A stretch of DNA of 64,000 nt from JBGZFC01 sp041846575. Its GTDB lineage: Bacteria > Bacteroidota > Bacteroidia > Bacteroidales > Dysgonomonadaceae. The stretch is from the NCBI GenBank assembly GCA_041846575.1, contig JBGZFC010000049.1, positions 12,103-76,102 of the forward strand, written 5' to 3'. Both the position numbers and the translations under genes were made by a program. Positions 58,795 to 64,000 of the stretch are shown piece after piece (position 1 is the first letter of the stretch; the number at the start of each line of letters is the position of its first letter). The notes below the pieces were generated by a model. The model worked only from the letters and a program-made list of their open reading frames with translations, ran no database searches and was not told the DNA's origin.

Positions 58795-60846
58795 TTAATT
58801 GTCTGACATTTTAACAATTATATCCACAGCCGACAATCTACTTCCTTTACCCATCAACGGATTTATGTCCATCTCTTCAATTTGCGGTGCGATTGACAAA
58901 AGAGCCGAAATTTTACATAATGTCTCCGCAAATACATTTTCGTCAACACCTTGTTTTCCTCGCACTCCACGAATAATTGGGTAAGATTTGAGCGAACGAA
59001 TCATTTTCAATGCCTCTTCGTGGCTAATCGGTGAAAGATTGCTTTGAATATCTTTCATTACCTCAACAAAGATACCGCCCAAACCACATGTAATCAGATG
59101 ACCGAATTCTCCTTCACGTTTCACTCCGATTAATATCTCTACTCCGCTTTCCATTTGCGAAATTTGAACACCCTGCGCTCCGTCTATTCTCATAAGTTTA
59201 GCGAAGTTTTCTTTAACTTCTTCTTCTGATTGAACATTAAGAAAAACTCCTCCTGCCTCCGATTTGTGCGCCAAACCCACAACTTTCATCACAACAGGGA
59301 AGCCTATTTCACGAGCAGCCTCTATTCCCTCTATTTCGGAATCTACAAGACGCTCTTGTGGACGGGTAATTCCTACCAAGTCCAATAGTTGTAAAGCAAG
59401 AGAAGTATCAAGCATACCCTTTTTGCCGTCAAGTAATGCTTTTATCTTGTCTGCAGTGGGCAAATTTATTGTTTTATCCTGTTTGGGCAACTCGGTATTA
59501 TACACTTTTGTCAATGCGCGTGCAAAAACGACCTCATCATCAAAAAATATACCTCCTGCATCGATAAACTCCTGCATTTCGTTCTTGCAGTTGATAACAG
59601 ACGGCATAACCGCATAAATCGGTTTTTTGCATATTCGTTGCTGCTCGCGGATAACGGCGTATGCATCTGAAGTAGAGACCAAACCGGGACTTCCGAAAAT
59701 TACCGCCATACCATCAATCATATCCAAATCGTTTTCACATGTAATGATAGCTTTTTCCAATTGTGTTGCTGTTCCTGTAGCGAGAATATCGATAGGATTT
59801 GCAACCGACGAACCCTCGAAAAGTTCTGACAAAAGTTTCGCTGTTTTATCTTTAGGCAGAGATGGTACAGATAATCCGCCGTTTGCCAATGCATCGGTGA
59901 GCATTACTGCCGGACCTCCGGCATGAGTGATAACAGCTATATTTTTGCCTTTTAATGGCGGATGTTGCAACACTGCTCCAACTGTTGATAACTCTTCACG
60001 ACTGAAACAGCGAACCACTCCCGATTTGCGGAAGAGTGCATCTACTGCCGAGTCAGAGTTAAGCATTGCTCCTGTATGCGAAGCAGCAGCTCTACCTCCA
60101 TCATCGGAAGTTCCCGACTTAACAGCTGCAACTCTACACCCTTTTTCGTTTAGTGAGCGAGCATGTTTTTTAAATAATTCCGGCTTAGAGATACTCTCCA
60201 TATAGAGAAGTACGGTTTTTGACGACTTATCATCAAAAGTCTCATCAACATGCGCCAATACCTCTTCAACACCTGTCTGAGCTCCGTTACCAACAGAATA
60301 TACCGAATTGAAAGGCAACCCCTTACTGATAGCTGTCTCCATAATAAAAACTGCCGTTGCTCCCGAACCGGAAATCAGTTCACAACCGCCTTGTTTCAAG
60401 TTTGGAATTGGTCGGGTAAACACCGATTGGTGGTTTGTATTCATCACACCAATACAGTTAGGACCGATAAGCGTGGCTCCGGCTTCATTTGCAAGCGATA
60501 CCATTTTTTTCTCCAATGTCTTTCCTTCATCTCCCATTTCTGAGAATCCCGCCGAAAGCACGATAATACCTCTTGTGCCTTTCTCTTTTACTAACGTTTC
60601 GATAGTATCAACACAAAAACGTGCAGGAATAGCCAAAATTGCTAAATCTGTCTGTGGAAGATCTCTTACATCGGCATGACATTTAACGCCCTGCACCTCC
60701 GGCGATTTTGGGTTTACAGCAAAAACTTTACCTTTGAAAGTTCCATTTAGAATATTCTGAAGTGCTCTACCTCCGGGTTTAGCCACATCGTCAGATGCTC
60801 CAATAACTGCAATGGAAGCTGGATTTGTTAATTGTGGTGTAATCAT
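58795..60846 (-). CDS. ADP-forming acetyl/acyl-CoA synthetase (fused alpha-beta)
   Basis: 683 residues. The N-terminal CoA-binding domain has ASIAVIGASDDVAKPGGR at 9-26. A succinyl-CoA-ligase-like domain follows with ISGSGATAVFIMETA near 157 and the catalytic His in ASHTGAML near 253. The C-terminal ATP-grasp domain has GFPVVMKVVGLAHKSEAGGV near 515 and GLGGIFVEVMKD near 600. The enzyme converts acyl-CoA, ADP and phosphate to acid, CoA and ATP, conserving energy in anaerobes. Fusion of alpha and beta parts in one chain is common in bacteria. It probably shares a transcript with the aminotransferase downstream. Confidence 0.92.
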   Translation of the reverse strand: MITPQLTNPASIAVIGASDDVAKPGGRALQNILNGTFKGKVFAVNPKSPEVQGVKCHADVRDLPQTDLAILAIPARFCVDTIETLVKEKGTRGIIVLSAGFSEMGDEGKTLEKKMVSLANEAGATLIGPNCIGVMNTNHQSVFTRPIPNLKQGGCELISGSGATAVFIMETAISKGLPFNSVYSVGNGAQTGVEEVLAHVDETFDDKSSKTVLLYMESISKPELFKKHARSLNEKGCRVAAVKSGTSDDGGRAAASHTGAMLNSDSAVDALFRKSGVVRCFSREELSTVGAVLQHPPLKGKNIAVITHAGGPAVMLTDALANGGLSVPSLPKDKTAKLLSELFEGSSVANPIDILATGTATQLEKAIITCENDLDMIDGMAVIFGSPGLVSTSDAYAVIREQQRICKKPIYAVMPSVINCKNEMQEFIDAGGIFFDDEVVFARALTKVYNTELPKQDKTINLPTADKIKALLDGKKGMLDTSLALQLLDLVGITRPQERLVDSEIEGIEAAREIGFPVVMKVVGLAHKSEAGGVFLNVQSEEEVKENFAKLMRIDGAQGVQISQMESGVEILIGVKREGEFGHLITCGLGGIFVEVMKDIQSNLSPISHEEALKMIRSLKSYPIIRGVRGKQGVDENVFAETLCKISALLSIAPQIEEMDINPLMGKGSRLSAVDIIVKMSDN

Positions 60847-61263
60847 TTCTTTTATTTGATTTTTATGTTTTTATTATTGATTTTTCAAAAAACAAACTCT
60901 CCGTTAATTTTGATTTTACCATTTTTGAAGAGATGAAATCAGAAAGAACGGAACATTTAATAATTTAACGCTAATTCCGATGTAATATAAATTTGTAACA
61001 ATCGGGAAATAAGGTAATAAGGTGTATTTATATGTGCTATTATTGCTACTAAGGTATAGTTGAAATAAATAAGGTTTTTGATAATTGTTTTTTAAACCTT
61101 ATTTTGATTAAAAAAACTTAGTAGAATAAAAATATAAAATAGACACAACATTATTAGCTTATTTATCAATTAAATATGCAAATTATCATATCGAATCCAC
61201 GTTAATTTAGGCACGCCCTCTTGCAAAGATAAACAATATATTTGAATGTATGTTATTGTTTTT

Positions 61264-61414
61264 GTCATCAACTAAGTGCGATTCTGTAATTTCTGAACAA
61301 AGTGAAAAATCTTATCTTTGTCCGAAGTCAGATGTCAGAAGACCGAAGTTGAAAGTTGCGTATTTGGTAGCAGCTTGTCATTTCGAACGAAGTGAGAAAT
61401 CTATTCTTTCGGCT
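61264..61414 (-). repeat. 151-base inverted repeat, right arm
   Basis: Reverse complement of 57097-57248 with few mismatches, running from GTCATC to the TTTCGGCT that begins a heptamer array. It contains the TCATTTCGAACGAAGTGAGA core found in other spacers. Confidence 0.82.
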
Positions 61415-61435
61415 GTTAGCTTTTGGCAGTAAGCA
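61408..61435 (+). repeat. 7-bp tandem array
   Basis: Heptamers TTCGGCT, GTTAGCT, TTTGGCA, GTAAGCA. It abuts the right arm of the inverted repeat, just as the left arm abuts an array at 57069-57103. Confidence 0.7.
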
Positions 61436-61509
61436 CATCCCAAAAAAGTCTTTACTCCTTGTTCCTTGCTCTTTTTGTCTTACGTCTTGTGTCTTACGTC
61501 TCAAAAAAA

Positions 61510-62829
61510 TTATTTATATTTCAGCCATTTAATCATCTCTTTAATAGAAGGTTTTTTACCATACATCAATATTCCGACGCGGTAAATCTTGGCTGCTACC
61601 ACGGCAATACCAATAAATGAACCATATAGCAGGACAACCGACAATAGTTTTTCCCACAATGGGATACCAAAAGGAATGCGCACCATCATCACTATGGGAG
61701 CGGTAAACGGTATAATAGATGTCCAAAAAGCCAAAGGACCGTCAGGATTACTTACGCTATAAAAGCCGGCAAAAAACGCAAACATAATAAGCATTGTAAT
61801 AGGTGTCATAAATTGAGTTGTATCTTCATCGCTATCCACCGCCGATGCAAACATGGCAAATATGGATGCGTAAAGAATGTAACCTCCGATAAAGAAAATC
61901 AGGAAAAAGACAATAATCTCAAACCAATTAACACTCATTACCGTACTTAGTATGCCTTGAATATCAAAGTCGGATATCCCGGTCATATCGGCAGACATGG
62001 CAGTGCTTGTCTGTTCGGGCGAAACAAAGAACATAGATAAGCCCATAAAAAGTCCGCCAGCCAATACTGTCCAGATAAAGAGTTGTGTCAATCCTACCAA
62101 TCCCACTCCTACAATTTTGCCAATCAACAGATTTACAGGCTTTAACGAGGAGACCATAACCTCTACAATGCGGCTCTTCTTCTCTTCCAAAACACTCTGC
62201 ATTACCATACTGCCATACATCAGGATAAACATATATATAAGAATGGTAAACACCATACCAATTATGGTTGCCAGCTCTGTAGATGATTCCGAAATATTAC
62301 CGTCATCGCCCCAACGAAGAGTGCGTATAGAAATTTTTGACCCTTCTTCAACAATTTTGCGTACCTGCTCTACCGCTTCGGCATTTACATTTTCAGATTG
62401 AGTGAGTTCGTCAAGTTTCTGCTGTGTAACTTTTTCGTTCAACGTGCTTTCAACAAGTTGTTGCAAATCTTGCGGTGCCTGTTTTTCAGAAGTAATGGAA
62501 ACTGCACGCGGATTTTTATTCAAATCGTCGGTTATATGCAGAATAGCGTAAAGCTCTTTGCCCAAACGCGATTGCGACTCTTCTTTATCGGCTTGTGATA
62601 CAATTTGAAATTTATAAATATCGGTTGACTCAAACAGTTTTTGATATAGTCCCGTATTGTCGATTATTGCAATGTTTTTTTCGTTTCCATCATTTAGCGT
62701 AGATAGCCAGAGCGGAAAAAACGAGAGAGCTACCATCAACAATGGCATTAGTAAAGTCATTATAATAAAAGATTTTTTGCGAACGCGTGTCATATATTCG
62801 CGCTGTATAACTAATCCTAAGGTGTTCAT
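61510..62829 (-). CDS. ABC transporter permease (NatB/ABC-2 type)
   Basis: 439 residues from the ATG at 62829; a TTG at 62838 would add 3. One N-terminal helix at about 20-43 is followed by a large extracytoplasmic domain (about 45-195) and five further helices (about 205-400), the layout of NatB-like exporters. Recognisable segments are YMTRVRKKSFIIMTLLMPLL at the start and EEKKSRIVEVMVSSLKPVNLLIGKI near 215-240. The ATP-binding gene is 36 bases upstream, so together they form a complete exporter. The substrate is unknown; sodium or small-molecule export is one possibility for the family. Confidence 0.9.
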   Translation of the reverse strand: MNTLGLVIQREYMTRVRKKSFIIMTLLMPLLMVALSFFPLWLSTLNDGNEKNIAIIDNTGLYQKLFESTDIYKFQIVSQADKEESQSRLGKELYAILHITDDLNKNPRAVSITSEKQAPQDLQQLVESTLNEKVTQQKLDELTQSENVNAEAVEQVRKIVEEGSKISIRTLRWGDDGNISESSTELATIIGMVFTILIYMFILMYGSMVMQSVLEEKKSRIVEVMVSSLKPVNLLIGKIVGVGLVGLTQLFIWTVLAGGLFMGLSMFFVSPEQTSTAMSADMTGISDFDIQGILSTVMSVNWFEIIVFFLIFFIGGYILYASIFAMFASAVDSDEDTTQFMTPITMLIMFAFFAGFYSVSNPDGPLAFWTSIIPFTAPIVMMVRIPFGIPLWEKLLSVVLLYGSFIGIAVVAAKIYRVGILMYGKKPSIKEMIKWLKYK

Positions 62830-62865
62830 AATTTGCAATTTATAGATACTTAGTCTGTGTTTTAT

Positions 62866-63765
62866 TTATTTTGTTACCGTTTTAATAAAAATATCGTTCA
62901 TGGTAGGCAACTCTTCATCGTATGCTATAATGTCGAAACGATTAAAGAAAAGCGATGCCAATTCGTTATTCAAAATTTGCGAGCACTTCTTGATTCGCAA
63001 ATCGGTAAATTCGTGATATTTTTCTTGACTTAAAATTTCGAAGTCCGAATTTTCCCAATCTGTAAACTCCCCATTAATACGAAAACGGAAAATATTGGAA
63101 CGATGTTCTTTGCGGATATCGTAAACCTTGCCCTGTAACACAACTTCCGACTTGTTGATAAGCGCGATATTATCGCACAAAGCCTCTACAGACTCCATAT
63201 TGTGTGTGGAAAGAATAATTGTTTTGCCCTCATCTTTAAGCCTGAGCATCTCATTTTTGATGATCTCGGCATTTACGGGGTCAAATCCGCTGAACGGCTC
63301 GTCAAAAATCAACAAATCGGGATTGTGAATTACCGTGGAAATAAATTGCACTTTCTGTTGCATCCCTTTCGAAAGCTCTTCAACCTTACGATTATACCAG
63401 TTCATAATATCGAATCGCTGAAACCACTTCATCAACTCGCTATGTGCATCCTGTTTCGATAATCCTCTCAGACGAGCCAGATACATAGCCTGTTCGCCCA
63501 CTTTCATTTTTTTGTAGAGACCTCGCTCTTCGGGCAGATAACCGATATTGTAAACATCCTCTTTTTTTGAATGGTGTCCATCTATAAATACCTGTCCGCT
63601 ATCGGGAGCGGTAATACGTGTAATAATACGGATAAGCGTGGTTTTTCCTGCTCCGTTTGGTCCTAAAAGACCGAAAACCGTACCTTGTGGCACTTGGATA
63701 CTAACCTTATTCAGTGCTAAATGATTGGCGTATTGTTTTACGACATCTTGTGTTTCTAAATACAT
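62866..63765 (-). CDS. ABC transporter ATP-binding protein (NatA-like)
   Basis: 299 residues. Walker A GLLGPNGAGKTTL at about 32-44, signature LSKGMQQKVQ near 135, Walker B LLIFDEPFSGFDPVN near 150-164 and a switch His in LSTHNMESVE near 188. The C-terminal 80 residues form the DUF4162-like extension usual in NatA-type subunits. It powers the permease encoded just downstream. A TAAATTTG box lies 34 bases upstream. It is the first gene of the pair. Confidence 0.93.
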   Translation of the reverse strand: MYLETQDVVKQYANHLALNKVSIQVPQGTVFGLLGPNGAGKTTLIRIITRITAPDSGQVFIDGHHSKKEDVYNIGYLPEERGLYKKMKVGEQAMYLARLRGLSKQDAHSELMKWFQRFDIMNWYNRKVEELSKGMQQKVQFISTVIHNPDLLIFDEPFSGFDPVNAEIIKNEMLRLKDEGKTIILSTHNMESVEALCDNIALINKSEVVLQGKVYDIRKEHRSNIFRFRINGEFTDWENSDFEILSQEKYHEFTDLRIKKCSQILNNELASLFFNRFDIIAYDEELPTMNDIFIKTVTK

Positions 63766-63799
63766 TCTCGTGATGTGTTAGTTTATGATGTATAAATTG

Positions 63800-63807
63800 C
63801 AAATTTA
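63800..63807 (-). promoter_or_regulatory. -7 box (TAAATTTG) for the ABC exporter genes
   Basis: A TAnnTTTG match on the minus strand, 34 bases before the ATG at 63765. No -33 box at proper spacing was found. Confidence 0.45.
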
Positions 63808-63964
63808 CACAAAAAAAACAGTTTTTTAATAGTAGAACAGGAAAGTTTCTATAAAAAGTATTATAGTACTCCCTCTTAATTGGACTGTTTTTTCTTTAAG
63901 TTAAGATAGTTTTTTCTCATTTTTCAAGCCGCATTGGCATAATAGCAATTAGCAGGAGTTTTGT

Positions 63965-64000
63965 ATGATAAAGATTGGTGTGGACGCTCCTGGTTATAAA
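63965..64000 (+). CDS. Possible start of a gene running off the window
   Basis: An ATG at 63965 is preceded by AGGAG with a 6-base spacer and stays open for 12 codons (MIKIGVDAPGYK) to the window end. The start faintly resembles RpiB-type ribose-5-phosphate isomerases (I-x-x-D-H-A-G-Y-K), but the key His is absent and 12 residues are too few to decide. It may not be a gene. Confidence 0.25.
   Translation, partial: MIKIGVDAPGYK

Larger units (their letters stand above)
60847..61509. other. 663-base spacer with the right inverted-repeat arm
   Basis: No gene is supported. The first 350 bases are A+T-rich and upstream of the acyl-CoA synthetase; no perfect promoter box was found near its start. 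The inverted-repeat arm (61264-61414) and a heptamer array (61408-61435) occupy the rest, followed by a short CTTGTGTCTTACGTCT duplication near 61479-61501. Confidence 0.65.

Noticed and set aside
61250..61620. Two short open frames in the spacer before the ABC permease gene
   Set aside because: One is made entirely of the dispersed inverted repeat and the other runs antisense into the permease; neither has a promoter or known domain.

Overview
The window looks like chromosomal DNA of an anaerobic, fermentative member of the Bacteroidales. The A+T content is high and genes seldom carry a Shine-Dalgarno sequence. Promoters match the Bacteroidetes TAnnTTTG -7 box. The marker genes also fit: type IX secretion (T9SS) parts PorW/SprE, PorZ and PorG, a complete bat (aerotolerance) operon, rubrerythrin, a Bacteroides-type dipeptidyl peptidase III, DUF6242, and paired OmpH/Skp genes behind BamA. 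Genus is not resolved; the low GC suggests a relative of Dysgonomonadaceae, Paludibacter or Porphyromonadaceae, which is inference.

Layout. 1-8.4 kb (+): 3' end of a PorW/SprE-like TPR lipoprotein, RdgB, PorZ and a PpiD/SurA-like foldase. 8.5-11.2 kb (-): tcdA, an ADP-ribosylglycohydrolase fused to a DnaJ-like domain, and a HIRAN protein. 11.2-14.9 kb: rubrerythrin and an ABC-F ATPase, separated by repeat-rich spacers. 15-19.5 kb: a small surface-polysaccharide locus (flippase, two GT2 and one GT-B glycosyltransferase). 19.7-26.6 kb: ribosomal protein S1, a DPP III lipoprotein and a DPP IV-type S9 peptidase. 26.9-35.3 kb: bat operon (moxR, DUF58, a membrane protein, batA-E), followed by a PAP2 phosphatase. 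36.6-38.5 kb (-): two tandem paralogous secreted proteins of unknown function and a SIMPL protein. 38.5-38.7 kb: a predicted 6S RNA on the minus strand. 39.1-42.3 kb: comF, recX, prmC and divergent ribD. 42.4-49.4 kb (+): a DUF6242 lipoprotein, then porG-uppS-bamA-ompH-ompH, the conserved outer-membrane biogenesis block. 49.8-53.2 kb (+): fabI, tsaC/sua5 and an S41 protease. 53.2-56.8 kb (-): dusB, an Spx/ArsC-like protein and a GH29 fucosidase. 57.4-63.8 kb (-): an aminotransferase, an ADP-forming acyl-CoA synthetase and a two-gene ABC exporter.

The coding content is largely core envelope, translation and anaerobic physiology. Envelope genes dominate: T9SS parts, BamA with its chaperones, undecaprenyl-lipid synthesis and possible recycling, and glycan export. 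The unusual material is mainly in the spacers: families of dispersed repeats (some as near-identical inverted pairs flanking genes), 7-bp and 8-bp tandem arrays, a structured repeat with a diverged second copy, and the 6S RNA candidate. No tRNA, rRNA, CRISPR array, prophage or intact insertion sequence was recognised.
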